Shown here piece after piece: positions 18,201 to 26,689 of a stretch of DNA of 64,000 nucleotides. The stretch is taken from contig JAOMCX010000001.1 of NCBI GenBank assembly GCA_028345195.1, positions 124,683 through 188,682 of the forward strand, in the 5' to 3' direction. The notes beneath the pieces are model-generated. The model had not been told where the DNA came from. It was given only the letters and a program-made list of their open reading frames with translations, and made no database searches. The stretch's first letter is position 1. Every line of letters begins with the position of its first letter. The position numbers were made by a program, and so were the translations under genes. The stretch comes from Candidatus Nitrosopelagicus sp. GTDB lineage: Archaea > Thermoproteota > Nitrososphaeria > Nitrososphaerales > Nitrosopumilaceae.

Positions 18201-18579
18201 TCATATGGTTTCTGATAAAATACATGCTAGGGCAAGAGGTCAAGTTCAAATGCTTACAAAACAACCAACTGAAGGTCGTGCTCGTGGTGGTGGTTTAAGA
18301 TTTGGTGAAATGGAACGTGATTGTTTAATTGCTTATGGTGCATCAATGCTTCTAAAAGATAGATTGCTAGATGAATCTGATAAAACTGATATTTTATTAT
18401 GTGAAAAATGTGGATTAACTGGTTATCATGATGCACGAAAACGAAAATTTGTATGTGCACAATGTGGTGAAAATGCACCTATATCTTCTGTTTCAGTTGC
18501 ATATGCTTTCAAATTACTTTTACAAGAAATTCTCAGTCTTAACATTGCGCCAAGATTGAAACTAAAGGAGAGAGTATAA
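15232..18579 (+). CDS. rpoB: DNA-directed RNA polymerase subunit B (unsplit)
   Basis: This is the second-largest catalytic subunit, 1115 residues in one piece, as in crenarchaea and thaumarchaea (methanogens split it into B' and B''). Visible landmarks are the lobe start RWPVIQDILRREGIARQH, GYFIINGSERVVV, fork loop SPLSRTQPNFEARDLH, GRICPSETPEGSNCGLVKNLA, GYNIEDAIVLN, KFASRHGQKGVLG, and a C-terminal zinc ribbon (CEKCGLTGY...FVCAQCGE). It overlaps rpoH and rpoA by one base each (TAATG). An AAAGGAG sequence just before rpoA suggests Shine-Dalgarno-assisted reinitiation. Confidence 0.98.
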   Translation: MAENYNQRWPVIQDILRREGIARQHLTSFDEFLDNGLQSIIQEVGQIEIENAEYPYKIQLGKIKLQQPRMMELDGSITHVTPAEARLRNISYVAPIMMEASVVEDGKTLETRFVHIGDMPVMVKSHACILNTFTDQKLIDHQEDPRDPGGYFIINGSERVVVGLEDLSYNKIIVDAEKVGGKIVHKAKVYSSIIGYRAKLELIMKDDGMIVAKIPGSPVDIPVVTLMRALGLESDKDIAGAVSLVDEIQDHLEGSFEKAGDVPTSKDAIVYISKRIAPGMLEEFQIKRAETLLDWGLLPHLGKHPENRKEKAHFMGEAACKLLELKLGWIEPDDKDHYGNKVIKFAGQMLADLFRTAFRNLVRDMKYQLERSGQKRGINAVAAAIRPGIVSDKLNNAIATGNWGRGRVGVTQLLDRTNYLSTISHLRRVQSPLSRTQPNFEARDLHSTHFGRICPSETPEGSNCGLVKNLALSAIISQNVPSEEIVEKLFDIGVSDLVSTSNDVKKDGTRIFVDGKLIGFHKDGQGLVEQMRDFRRSSKIHPHVGISIHKPEEEGATQRLYVNCNAGRVLRPLVIIKDGKTLLSQDILEKISKKLISWNDLVRMGIIELLDANEEENCYVTFDDKNTKKFTHMEIFPSAILGAGASIIPYPEHNQSPRNTYESAMAKQSLGFSTPMMNTSTYVRQHLMLYPQGPIVSTRAMNLLGMEERPAGVNCVVAVLPFDGYNIEDAIVLNRSSVDRGLFRTFFFRIYDTEAKQYPGGMRDNFEVPNADDNVRGYKGEKAYRMLEDDGIVATESAVQGGDILIGKTSPPRFMEEYKEFETSGPYRRDTSVGVRPSEHGVVDTVVMTQSNEGGKMYKIRVRDMRIPEIGDKFASRHGQKGVLGILAKQEDLPYTEEGTQPDVLINPHAFPSRMTVGMMMESVCGKAAALRGKQFDGSAFVGEKMDVVKEILDKEGFKYSGKEKMYDGRTGKSFEVETFIGVVYYQKLHHMVSDKIHARARGQVQMLTKQPTEGRARGGGLRFGEMERDCLIAYGASMLLKDRLLDESDKTDILLCEKCGLTGYHDARKRKFVCAQCGENAPISSVSVAYAFKLLLQEILSLNIAPRLKLKERV

Positions 18580-21500
18580 TGTCTGTTACATCTACAAAAT
18601 CAATTGAAGGAATTACATTCGCAGTCTGGTCTCCTCAAGAAATTAGAAAGTATTCAGTTGTTGAAATTACACAACCTGAAACATATGATGAAGATGGTAT
18701 GGCTGTACAAGGCGGTCTAATGGATGGTAGACTTGGTGTTTTAGAACCTGGACAAAAATGTCTCACTGATGGTAATACTGCTGCTAGAAGTCCTGGACAT
18801 TTTGGTCATATTGAATTAGCAGAACCTGTCTTACATATTGCATTTGTTGATAATATATACAAATTATTACAATCTACATGCCGTACTTGTGGAAGAATCA
18901 AGATGTCGCCTGATGATATCAAAGAATTTTCTAAAATCAAAGAACGTCAAGCATCTTACACTGTTTTGTCTCAAAAAAGAATTCCAGATCAAATTCAAGA
19001 AAAGGCAAAAAAACAAAAAGATTGTCCTCATTGTGGAAAGTCACAATATGAGTTAATTTTTACAAAACCAACAACCTTTGTTGAAAAAACAGAAATTGGA
19101 GAGAACAGATTATTACCTATCACAATAAGAGAAAGATTATCAATTATTCCTGATGGAGATCTTTCATTATTAGGATATGATCCTAAAACTGCACGTCCAG
19201 AATGGTTTATTTTACAAGCATTACCTGTACCACCTGTAACTGTTAGACCATCAATTATTTTAGAAACTGGAATTCGTTCTGAAGACGATCTTACTCATAA
19301 ATTAGTTGATATCATTCGTGTAAATCAAAGACTAAAAGAAAGTAAAGAAGCTGGAACTCCTCCACTTATTGTACAAGATTTAGTTGATTTGTTACAATAC
19401 CATGTTACAACCTATTTTGATAATGAAGTTAGTGGAATACCACAAGCACATCATCGTTCTGGACGTCCACTCAAAACATTAACTCAAAGATTAAAAGGAA
19501 AAGAAGGAAGATTTAGAGGCTCATTATCTGGAAAACGTGTTGATTTTTCAAGTAGAACTGTCATTTCTCCAGATCCTAATCTAGATTTATCAGAAGTTGG
19601 TGTACCTGAAACTGTAGCAAAAAAATTAACCATTCCTGAAATTGTAACTGATTGGAATATTGAAAAATTAAAAAAATTAGTAATTAATGGTCCATCGACT
19701 TTTCCTGGTGTTAACTACATTACTCGTCCTGACGGTGTAAAAATAAGACTAGATTTTGTTGAAGATCGTTCCTTAATTGCAGAATCTTTAGAAATTGGAT
19801 TTTTAGTTGAAAGACATTTGATGGATGGTGATATTGTATTATTTAACAGACAACCATCACTTCACCAAATGTCTATAATGGCTCATTATGTTCATGTATT
19901 GCCTGGAAAAACTTTCAGATTACATCCATCTGTTTGTCCTCCATACAATGCAGACTTTGATGGTGATGAAATGAATCTTCATGTACCTCAAAGTGAAGAG
20001 GCACGTTCTGAAGCAATTTTACTAATGAGAGTTCAAGACCAATTAATTTCTCCAAGATTTGGCGGTCCAATTATTGGTGGTCTTCGTGACTTTATCACTG
20101 GAGCGTATCTTCTAACAAAAGATGGAACAACTCTATCTAGTCAAGAATTTGCAAATCTTGCTATGTTGGGTGGTTATACTGGCCAATTACCAGAACCTGA
20201 AAACAAGAAAGAAAATCTTTACACTGGCAAACAATTATTCTCAATATTCCTTCCTGAAGACTTCAATTACGTGATGACATCAAAATGGTCTAAAGGTACT
20301 AAAGGAAAAGAAAAAGATGTTGTAATTAAAAATGGTCAACTAATCAGTGGTGTAATCGATAAATCATCAATTGGAGCTGAAGAACCAGAAAGTGTACTGC
20401 ATAGAATTGCTAAAGATTACGGCAACGAAAAAGCAAAAATTTTCTTAAATTCTGAATTAATTGTTATCAAACAATTCATCACTCACTATGGATTTAGTTA
20501 TGGATATGGTGACTTGGAAGTACCAGAAAAAGATCGTGAAGGAATTAGTTCTGACATCAATCAAACATATAATGAAGTTCTCGATTTGATCAGTCAAGAA
20601 AAGAAAGGAACACTGAAGGCAACTAGAGGAATGACTACGCAAGAAACACTTGAAGCATATATTGTGAATAATTTAGGTAAACTAAGAGATAGAGCTGCCA
20701 CTGCTGCAAATCTCTCATTAGATGATAACAATGCTGGTAAAATCATGGCAACAACTGGTGCTAGAGGTTCATCATTGAATGTTGGACAAATGGCAGGTGC
20801 CTTGGGTCAACAGGCAAGAAGAGGAAATCGTCTTAACAAGGGTTACAATAACAGAGTTCTAACTCATTTTGAAGAACACGAAAATGATCCTGACGCACAT
20901 GGATTTGTAAAATCAAATTATCGTGACGGTCTATCTACTCTAGAATTCTTCTTCCATGCTATGGGTGGTAGAGAAGGTCTTGTAGATACTGCTGTAAGAA
21001 CACAACAAAGTGGATACATGCAAAGAAGACTCATCAATGCATTAGAACACATTAAACTAGAATATGATGGAACTGTAAGAGATCCACATGGACATATCAT
21101 CCAATTTTTGTACGGTGAAGATGGAATTGATGTAGCAAAAAGTGATCATGGTGAAGCATTTAACGTTGATAGATTAATTGAATCTGAAAGTATTGTAGAC
21201 TCTGGTAAGGCTGCAACTAAAGATGAAATTGCACCAATTATCAAAAAATACTCTAGTGCATTCAACCCTCGTTTATCAAGTGCAGTAAGTAAATCATTAG
21301 AAACTTCAAAATTAAGTAAAGCAGGTGTTGAAAAAGTCGCCAAAAAAGGATTATCATTATACAATAATGCAAAAGCAGAACCTGGTCAAGCTGTAGGTAT
21401 TGTCACTGCACAATCAATTGGTGAACCTGGAACTCAGATGACTTTAAGAACATTTCACTTTGCAGGAATTGCAGAAAGAAACGTCACCTTAGGTCTTCCA

Positions 21501-22385
21501 AGATTAATTGAATTAGTAGATGCAAGAAAGAAACCTGTTACTCCAACAATGGATATTTACTTAACTGGTGATGCCAAAACAGATCAAACAAAAACAGTTG
21601 AAGTTGCTAGAAATATTTTACAAACTACCGTCAATGATCTCATTCTTGATGCTGATACTGATTACAAAACAAAAATTACATTAAATATGAATGAAAGAAA
21701 ATTATCTGACCGTGGTTGTACTCTAGATGATGTTAAAGCAGCATTAGAATCTAACAAAAAATTCAAAATGGAAGATAATGGAATTAATTCCGTTGTTCTA
21801 AATTTAGTTGATGAAGAGGCTGATGCACCTGCTGTTATTGTAGTACGAAACAAAGTTCTAAAAACAACCGTGAAAGGTGTTCCTGATATTGCACGTGTTA
21901 CAATTGTTAAACAAAATGATGAATATGTCATACAAACCACCGGCTCTAATCTTGCTAAGGTCTTAGACGTTGAAGGACTAGATAAAAATAATGTTAGAAC
22001 AAATAATGTCTCTGAAATTGCAGAAACACTTGGAATTGAGGCTGCAAGAAATGCTTTGATTAATGAATTAAGTAATACATTAGAAGATCAGGGTCTAGAA
22101 GTTGACCAGAGATATCTTATGTTGGTATCTGATCTAATGTGTCATCGCGGTTACATGCAACAAATTGGACGTCATGGAATTGCAGGTACAAAAGATAGTG
22201 TATTAGCACGTGCTGCCTTCGAAATTACTGTGCCAACAATTGCAGGTGCAGCAAGAACCGGTGAAACAGAACAACTTAGAGGAATCACAGAAAATGTCAT
22301 AGTTGGAAGTCAAATTCCAATCGGAAGTGGAACTGTTGACTTGTATATGCAAGTTGCAAAAAAACGTGGTTCTGATAAATCCTAA
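18579..22385 (+). CDS. rpoA: DNA-directed RNA polymerase subunit A, unsplit A'+A''
   Basis: This is the largest catalytic subunit, 1268 residues, holding in one frame what most other archaea encode as rpoA1 and rpoA2. Seen: clamp zinc motifs (CRTCGRIKM, CPHCGKSQY), lid/rudder region GKEGRFRGSLSGKRVDFSSRTVISPDPN, the metal-binding NADFDGDEMN, bridge-helix region GGREGLVDTAVRTQQSGYMQRRL, and the A'' part starting near GQAVGIVTAQSIGEPGTQMTLRTFHFAG. The unsplit gene is a recognised thaumarchaeal trait. The gene ends in GSDKS; a short A-rich gap precedes the next gene. Confidence 0.98.
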   Translation: MSVTSTKSIEGITFAVWSPQEIRKYSVVEITQPETYDEDGMAVQGGLMDGRLGVLEPGQKCLTDGNTAARSPGHFGHIELAEPVLHIAFVDNIYKLLQSTCRTCGRIKMSPDDIKEFSKIKERQASYTVLSQKRIPDQIQEKAKKQKDCPHCGKSQYELIFTKPTTFVEKTEIGENRLLPITIRERLSIIPDGDLSLLGYDPKTARPEWFILQALPVPPVTVRPSIILETGIRSEDDLTHKLVDIIRVNQRLKESKEAGTPPLIVQDLVDLLQYHVTTYFDNEVSGIPQAHHRSGRPLKTLTQRLKGKEGRFRGSLSGKRVDFSSRTVISPDPNLDLSEVGVPETVAKKLTIPEIVTDWNIEKLKKLVINGPSTFPGVNYITRPDGVKIRLDFVEDRSLIAESLEIGFLVERHLMDGDIVLFNRQPSLHQMSIMAHYVHVLPGKTFRLHPSVCPPYNADFDGDEMNLHVPQSEEARSEAILLMRVQDQLISPRFGGPIIGGLRDFITGAYLLTKDGTTLSSQEFANLAMLGGYTGQLPEPENKKENLYTGKQLFSIFLPEDFNYVMTSKWSKGTKGKEKDVVIKNGQLISGVIDKSSIGAEEPESVLHRIAKDYGNEKAKIFLNSELIVIKQFITHYGFSYGYGDLEVPEKDREGISSDINQTYNEVLDLISQEKKGTLKATRGMTTQETLEAYIVNNLGKLRDRAATAANLSLDDNNAGKIMATTGARGSSLNVGQMAGALGQQARRGNRLNKGYNNRVLTHFEEHENDPDAHGFVKSNYRDGLSTLEFFFHAMGGREGLVDTAVRTQQSGYMQRRLINALEHIKLEYDGTVRDPHGHIIQFLYGEDGIDVAKSDHGEAFNVDRLIESESIVDSGKAATKDEIAPIIKKYSSAFNPRLSSAVSKSLETSKLSKAGVEKVAKKGLSLYNNAKAEPGQAVGIVTAQSIGEPGTQMTLRTFHFAGIAERNVTLGLPRLIELVDARKKPVTPTMDIYLTGDAKTDQTKTVEVARNILQTTVNDLILDADTDYKTKITLNMNERKLSDRGCTLDDVKAALESNKKFKMEDNGINSVVLNLVDEEADAPAVIVVRNKVLKTTVKGVPDIARVTIVKQNDEYVIQTTGSNLAKVLDVEGLDKNNVRTNNVSEIAETLGIEAARNALINELSNTLEDQGLEVDQRYLMLVSDLMCHRGYMQQIGRHGIAGTKDSVLARAAFEITVPTIAGAARTGETEQLRGITENVIVGSQIPIGSGTVDLYMQVAKKRGSDKS

Positions 22386-22416
22386 AAAATATTAAGCGAG
22401 AATTTTCTATAAAATC

Positions 22417-22761
22417 ATGTTAGAAACGTGGGTTGATAAAATTAGAACTAATGATCCTAAACAAGTAGTATCATTATATCAAGATGATGGATTATTACTT
22501 GGAACATTTTCTGATATCGAAAGAAAAGGACATGATCTTATTTTAGATTACTTTGAAAATTTATTCAAAGCCAAAGTTGATGTTGAAATTGTTACACAGC
22601 ACAAGCATGAAACTGAAACAATGGTGGTAAATTCGGGTCTCTATAATTTCATTGTAGATGGAAAAACTGTAAATGCAAGATTCTCTTTTGTTTTCACAAA
22701 AACTGATGATGGTTGGAAAATTTTATCTCACCACTCTTCTGTTCTTCCTGAGAGTCACTAA
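22417..22761 (+). CDS. NTF2-like (SnoaL/CaMKII-association type) protein
   Basis: The 114-residue protein has the pattern of an NTF2-fold cone: N-terminal helix ETWVDKIRTNDPKQVVSLYQDDGLLLGTF, helix GHDLILDYFENLF, then strands ending NARFSFVFTKTDDGWKILSHHSSV. The closing DGWKIxxHHSS motif is typical of the SnoaL-like / CaMKII association-domain proteins. No catalytic assignment is possible from sequence alone. It follows rpoA by 31 bp on the same strand. Confidence 0.78.
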   Translation: MLETWVDKIRTNDPKQVVSLYQDDGLLLGTFSDIERKGHDLILDYFENLFKAKVDVEIVTQHKHETETMVVNSGLYNFIVDGKTVNARFSFVFTKTDDGWKILSHHSSVLPESH

Positions 22762-22793
22762 GACTTTTAATCATAGCAAACTTTTGAAAAACA

Positions 22794-23303
22794 TTGGGTA
22801 AAAAAGATCCTAGTTACAAAAAACCACAAGATCCCAAAAGTTTTGGAGCATTTCTTAAGAAGAGAGCTCCAATCTATCTTGGATTGATTGGATTATTTCT
22901 CTTATTTGTATATCCTGCAATTATTGAAAAAGATCTTAATTCAATACTTGATGATTCGTTTGAAGGTAATGATAGAATTGCTGTAGATATGGTAAAGTTT
23001 TATTCTGGACCAAATAATTCTGGAATCAAGGTTATAGAAGTCATCGAAGAAAAAATCAATGAAAAACATGAAGGTCAGAAAATATTTGATGATGAAAATA
23101 CACGCGCAAAATTTTTTGTAGATTCTATTCCATCGTTTCTAGAAGCAGATGATGAATTCACTCATCAAGTAATTTTCACGTTTGACGCTGAAGATAATCA
23201 ACAATTGGTCTATACTTGGTTTGTTAATATCGAAAATGGAGTAATTTCTCCAATTGACGATGATACAAAAAATATACAACAAACCGTTGACTATTCTGAC
23301 TAA
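22794..23303 (+). CDS. Single-pass membrane protein, unknown function
   Basis: Starts with TTG at 22794 (MGKKDPSYKKPQDPKS). The basic N-terminus is followed by one helix (APIYLGLIGLFLLFVYPAII, about residues 30-49) and an approximately 115-residue acidic domain, likely outside, with TFDAEDNQQLVYTWFVNIENG. No family is recognised. It lies 32 bp after the NTF2-like gene. Confidence 0.7.
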   Translation: MGKKDPSYKKPQDPKSFGAFLKKRAPIYLGLIGLFLLFVYPAIIEKDLNSILDDSFEGNDRIAVDMVKFYSGPNNSGIKVIEVIEEKINEKHEGQKIFDDENTRAKFFVDSIPSFLEADDEFTHQVIFTFDAEDNQQLVYTWFVNIENGVISPIDDDTKNIQQTVDYSD

Positions 23304-23342
23304 TTTCTTTAGGTATTAATTATCAATAATCTTTGCAAATGT

Positions 23343-23699
23343 ATGAAAACACGTTTAGGCGTATCATTTGAGATTGACTTTGCTCATACACTTAGAGGTC
23401 ACCCAAAATGTGGTAAACCGCATGGTCATACATCTAGAATTATAGTCGAAGTTCAAGGTGATGTAAAAAAAGGTGGTTCATACGAAGAAAATATGGTAAT
23501 TGAGTTTGATAAAATGAAAAAACTCTGTTGGGCAACAATTGAACAACTTGATCATAGAAATCTTAATGAATTATTTGATTTTCCAACATCTGAAAATATT
23601 GCAGAATGGATATTTGAAAATTTAAAAGATAAAATTCCATTGCACTCTGTAAAGTTCTTTGAAGGAACAAACAAGTATTGTGAAATTACTTCTGATTAA
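23343..23699 (+). CDS. queD: 6-pyruvoyltetrahydropterin synthase / QueD-like protein
   Basis: The 118-residue T-fold enzyme has zinc-ligand histidines in FEIDFAHTL and GKPHGHTS, a nucleophile-type Cys in HPKCGKPHGH, and the active-site region LDHRNLNE with TSENIAEWIFENL and a Glu near the C-terminus (FFEGTNKYCEI). The CxxxHGH arrangement fits QueD (6-carboxytetrahydropterin synthase) for preQ0/archaeosine synthesis; a folate/pterin PTPS-III role cannot be excluded. The call to this family is firm. Confidence 0.88.
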   Translation: MKTRLGVSFEIDFAHTLRGHPKCGKPHGHTSRIIVEVQGDVKKGGSYEENMVIEFDKMKKLCWATIEQLDHRNLNELFDFPTSENIAEWIFENLKDKIPLHSVKFFEGTNKYCEITSD

Positions 23700-23702
23700 A
23701 AA

Positions 23703-24884
23703 CTACTGAATTAAAATATCTGTAGAAATTGTATTAGTTAATGGAATTGCTCCTTGAATAGAATTCCATACGAATCTTTCAATTGAATATTTACCTGGTT
23801 CCTGCGGCATCCATGAAACTGACATGCCGAGCTCCTGTGATGGCATTGTTTCACCTGTTACCCATGATAATGATATTACATTATTATCTTCATTTTTGAT
23901 TTGTACAATGTAAGTAAATTCTTGAGAAAAATCAATTGCATTCTTAACTTTGGAAAATAACATGCCAGTTTGTCCTATCTCTAATCTTTCAATTAATTCT
24001 CCATTTTGTGATAATATTTCTAATTCATTCATACTTAATCTCTCAGATGTAGGTATGTTTGAAATGACATTTTCTTGTGCAAAAATATCTAAATCATCAT
24101 TAGTATTGTATGGTTTTGGTAATGTTCTATCGGTATATTTTGCAGTAATTTCTGAATCTGGTAGTGCATAAAGCCGATTACCACTTGATTGATCATCTTT
24201 TGTAATTGTTATTATTCCTTCAAAAATTCCTGAATCTTCTGTAGTTTCGGCAATTTCTAATTTTATTCCCGCACTATCATTTTCAGAAAATACTTCAATA
24301 TTTACTGTATCAATACTCTCTGGGTTTAGGTTCATATCTCTTTCAAATAATTTTATTTTTGCAGATTCTTCTGTCACATCAACTATTCGTAAATCCCCTA
24401 CATTCCATTCTATTTTTGCAGATTCTGATAAAACAACTCCATCAGCAAATTCAAATGAAACTGTAATTCCTGAATCTTCCTCATTTTGCAAATATCCTCC
24501 ATTTGGGCCTTCACCTACTGTTCTCGGATTTGTATCATTTTTTCCATCTCCATTGACATCGTGAAGAAATCCTGTCAGGATAATCTCTCCAGTAAAAATT
24601 CCACTTGAAGGATCTGTTTCGTATAATTTGTATTGTTTTAATTGATGAACATTCGTGTATACATTTACTGAATAATTTGGATCTCCTCCGATACTGTCGA
24701 TTAGATTCATTCCAGTGTTCCAACTTGGAGCGATTATTGTAATCTCTACTTTTTCAGTCCAGCTGTAAATTGGTTTGTTAAAGAAAATTGGTGCATATGG
24801 CTTGTTATAATCTGGAATTTCTTCTGCAAACCCAAATTGTGTTATTGGAACTAAAAGTAATACTAGAAAAATTTCTTTTAACAT
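23703..24884 (-). CDS. Exported beta-rich protein, unknown function
   Basis: The 393-residue protein has signal peptide LKEIFLVLLLVPITQFGFAEE. The mature part is beta-rich, with two related segments of the form ...YETDPSSGIFTGEIILTG and ...AETTEDSGIFEGIITIT, and a Ca-binding-like loop DVNGDGKNDTN near residue 115. A final domain (QEPGKYSIERFVWNS) follows. There is no PEFG tail, CFI box or terminal helix, so it is probably released or held by other surface proteins. This kind of repeat is common in thaumarchaeal exported proteins. It converges with queD, 3 bp apart. Confidence 0.8.
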   Translation of the reverse strand: MLKEIFLVLLLVPITQFGFAEEIPDYNKPYAPIFFNKPIYSWTEKVEITIIAPSWNTGMNLIDSIGGDPNYSVNVYTNVHQLKQYKLYETDPSSGIFTGEIILTGFLHDVNGDGKNDTNPRTVGEGPNGGYLQNEEDSGITVSFEFADGVVLSESAKIEWNVGDLRIVDVTEESAKIKLFERDMNLNPESIDTVNIEVFSENDSAGIKLEIAETTEDSGIFEGIITITKDDQSSGNRLYALPDSEITAKYTDRTLPKPYNTNDDLDIFAQENVISNIPTSERLSMNELEILSQNGELIERLEIGQTGMLFSKVKNAIDFSQEFTYIVQIKNEDNNVISLSWVTGETMPSQELGMSVSWMPQEPGKYSIERFVWNSIQGAIPLTNTISTDILIQ

Positions 24885-24932
24885 ACTGTTGATATGCTTT
24901 AATATTATTTATACAAGAATAACTCGTCTAAA

Positions 24933-25082
24933 TTGAAAAAATCTGAATTACGGAAATTAATCTCTGATTATACTTTGTTAAAAATCAAATCAAAAAAGCA
25001 TGATGTAAATAAAAAATTAAAAGAAATCGAGCATAGATATTTTCATGAAACTGGTAGAAATATTTTTGATGCTATCGATTAA
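24933..25082 (+). CDS. 49-residue basic helical small protein
   Basis: A TTG-started frame (MKKSELRKLISDYTLLKIKSKKHDVNK...) ends at TAA 25080-25082. The product is helical and lysine-rich with a charged heptad-like pattern. An AT-rich TTTATACAA about 25 bp upstream (near 24909-24917) would give a leaderless transcript. It is divergent from the exported protein at 24884 and overlaps the tail of the next gene by 4 bp. Unknown function; support is coding appearance, promoter and tight fit. Confidence 0.5.
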   Translation: MKKSELRKLISDYTLLKIKSKKHDVNKKLKEIEHRYFHETGRNIFDAID

Positions 25083-25219
25083 GTTAAATCGCCATCTTTG
25101 AGTTTTTTAAGCTCCAAAATCCTAAAACATTCTTCGATTTCTTCAGGTAGATGATCATTAATTGGTCGTTCACAATTCTTACAAATTGTTCCTTCCATGT
25201 CGGAATTTGGTTTTGCCAT
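25079..25219 (-). CDS. 46-residue CxxC small protein
   Basis: ATG at 25219 gives MAKPNSDMEGTICKNCERPI, then NDHLPEEIEECFRIL and LKKLKDGDLT. A CxxC knuckle (CKNC) and a third Cys suggest a small metal-binding or redox site. It lies 5 bp after the zinc-ribbon membrane protein in the reading direction, so the two are probably one operon. Function unknown. Confidence 0.55.
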   Translation of the reverse strand: MAKPNSDMEGTICKNCERPINDHLPEEIEECFRILELKKLKDGDLT

Positions 25220-25224
25220 CATAA

Positions 25225-25407
25225 TTATCGCCAGTCCTTAGTATCTGTTGTACATTTAGGACATTTATTTCCATTTGTCACTGTACCACATTTGTTACAC
25301 TTTGCTGAATATCCGATCATATCATTTTTCCCCGTTTTTGTATATTTGAAAATTAGTATGAATGCGGTTAAAATTCCAATTGCTGCTCCTGCTACCCATA
25401 ACAACAT
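25225..25407 (-). CDS. Membrane-anchored zinc-ribbon small protein
   Basis: The 60-residue protein has an N-terminal membrane helix (LLWVAGAAIGILTAFILIF), a short basic linker, and a zinc ribbon with two knuckles, CNKCGTV and CPKCTTD. The ribbon should face the cytoplasm if the N-terminus is outside. It is the first gene of a two-gene set with the CxxC protein at 25079-25219. Partner unknown. Confidence 0.75.
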   Translation of the reverse strand: MLLWVAGAAIGILTAFILIFKYTKTGKNDMIGYSAKCNKCGTVTNGNKCPKCTTDTKDWR

Positions 25408-25447
25408 GATATTGTATGGACTTTATTCAATTAAAAACTAACTATAT

Positions 25448-25570
25448 CTAGAATTTTCTTGAATCGCCCTCGAGTAGACCCGGACCGATATGTAACTTAT
25501 CTATGTGAGTAGATAGTTCTTCTTTATCCTTGAACTTTGATTCACAATAGGGACATGAGTGTTCTTCCAT
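25448..25570 (-). CDS. 40-residue single C2H2 zinc-finger protein
   Basis: The frame starts MEEHSCPYCESKFKDKEELS, then THIDKLHIG and GLLEGDSRKF, ending in TAG. Cys-x2-Cys, twelve residues, His-x4-His is a classic C2H2 finger. Such lone fingers occur in archaea and are thought to bind nucleic acid or protein. It lies 41 bp upstream of the zinc-ribbon gene on the same strand. Confidence 0.65.
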   Translation of the reverse strand: MEEHSCPYCESKFKDKEELSTHIDKLHIGPGLLEGDSRKF

Positions 25571-25631
25571 ACCATACTATGTGTTTCACCGAATAAAAGG
25601 TTGATGTAATTGATATTTGTATAAATTTATT

Positions 25632-26333
25632 CTATCTTTTTGGTATATCATCTTCAGAACTAAATCTTGATTCAACCGCTTCAGCCTTGACCGATAATTC
25701 CTTCGTATCTCCAAGTTTTTGATAGGTTAATTTTTCTAATGTTTCTATAATTGTTCTTGCTGCTCTATATTGAGGAATTCTAGGTTCTAATAATTCTCCG
25801 TAGAGTCCAATACCATTAATCCCATTTAATTTTGCGTAACCTAGAATCAATCCGTTAAAACCTGTAATCACTGATTCAGTTGGAGTAGTTTCTATTCCTA
25901 ACTTTCTAACTAATTTCAATATGTCTTGTGATGTAGTTGTAACGTATGTTGTAGGGCTTTTTCCAAAAGATCTTGATGTATGATAACCTCCTACAGTATA
26001 GATGAATTTTGCATCATATCTTTTTGCAACGTTGATGACATCTTGACATAATTCATTTAGCTCTTCATTTTCTTGAGGCTGACCTCTGCCTCCACCAAAT
26101 ACAATTATGTCTTTACTGAATCGATATTCCCATTTCTCTTCAGGAATCTCGATGTATCCTCCTTTATCGTATACATATGGTGGTCTAGATGATGTTGCAT
26201 GTCGAAATGATGCTGTGCCTAAACTTTTGTTGATGTGATTTACAACTATGCTTCCAACATTTCCCATATCTTGCATTGCTGCTATGATGAGTGGCTTGTT
26301 AACATCTGGAATTCTCGAATCTTCAAAATGCAT
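25632..26333 (-). CDS. PAC2 family protein (proteasome assembly chaperone-like)
   Basis: Archaeal PAC2 proteins resemble the eukaryotic proteasome assembly chaperone PAC2; substrate unproven. Seen: PLIIAAMQDMGNVGSIVVNHI near the start, DIIVFGGGRGQPQ, KFIYTVGGYHTSRSF, GFNGLILGYAKLNGINGIGLYGE. I chose the ATG at 26333 (MHFEDSRIPDVNKP); a GTG at 26414 would add 27 unconvincing residues and would precede the TSS implied by a TATA-like box near 26416-26428. 233 residues is usual for the family. Confidence 0.85.
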   Translation of the reverse strand: MHFEDSRIPDVNKPLIIAAMQDMGNVGSIVVNHINKSLGTASFRHATSSRPPYVYDKGGYIEIPEEKWEYRFSKDIIVFGGGRGQPQENEELNELCQDVINVAKRYDAKFIYTVGGYHTSRSFGKSPTTYVTTTSQDILKLVRKLGIETTPTESVITGFNGLILGYAKLNGINGIGLYGELLEPRIPQYRAARTIIETLEKLTYQKLGDTKELSVKAEAVESRFSSEDDIPKR

Positions 26334-26449
26334 ACCTCTTGATGAAATTTCTTGTTTAAAACATGTTTGGTATAAAAAATCTAAATTGTTAGCACTATTT
26401 TGGAAATGTAGCACTAGTTAAATATCATTATCAACATGAAACTGTATAG

Positions 26450-26514
26450 TTAAGATTGTCCGAAGGTTCATCACCTGTGAACTGTCACCGGAGTACTAAC
26501 GTTTCCGGTCTTAA
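26450..26514 (-). ncRNA. Candidate structured RNA: three-way junction between two genes
   Basis: An outer stem TTAAG (26450-26454) / CTTAA (26510-26514) encloses two hairpins: GGTTCA/TGAACT (26465-26470 with 26478-26483) and ACCGGA/TCCGGT (26487-26492 with 26504-26509). The second hairpin abuts the outer stem. The element is more GC-rich than its surroundings and lies in a 108-bp gap between two leftward genes. The strand is a guess from gene direction. No known riboswitch or tRNA fits. Confidence 0.35.
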
Positions 26515-26521
26515 GTTCATG

Positions 26522-26689
26522 TTATACACCCAAAATCTTTTTTCGGTATTTGACTAATAGACAAGTTCTACAAAGACAGTCTCGATCATCAATCTCATTT
26601 TTAGATAATTTTGGAAAATCTGCACACCAGCATGTAATGTCATTGTCACATGAAAAACCATCTCCACATTCAGCACAATTTTTTTGCAT
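26522..26689 (-). CDS. Cysteine-rich CWC-type small protein
   Basis: The 55-residue protein reads MQKNCAECGDGFSCDNDITC, then WCADFP and DCLCRTCLLVKY. It has paired CxxC, the CWC motif and a closing CLCxxCL, matching the bacterial cysteine-rich CWC family (a likely zinc or iron binder of unknown function). Its ATG shares one base with the stop of the vWA gene (TAATG), so it is translated with the AAA+/vWA pair. The coupling argues strongly that this short frame is real. Confidence 0.75.
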   Translation of the reverse strand: MQKNCAECGDGFSCDNDITCWCADFPKLSKNEIDDRDCLCRTCLLVKYRKKILGV

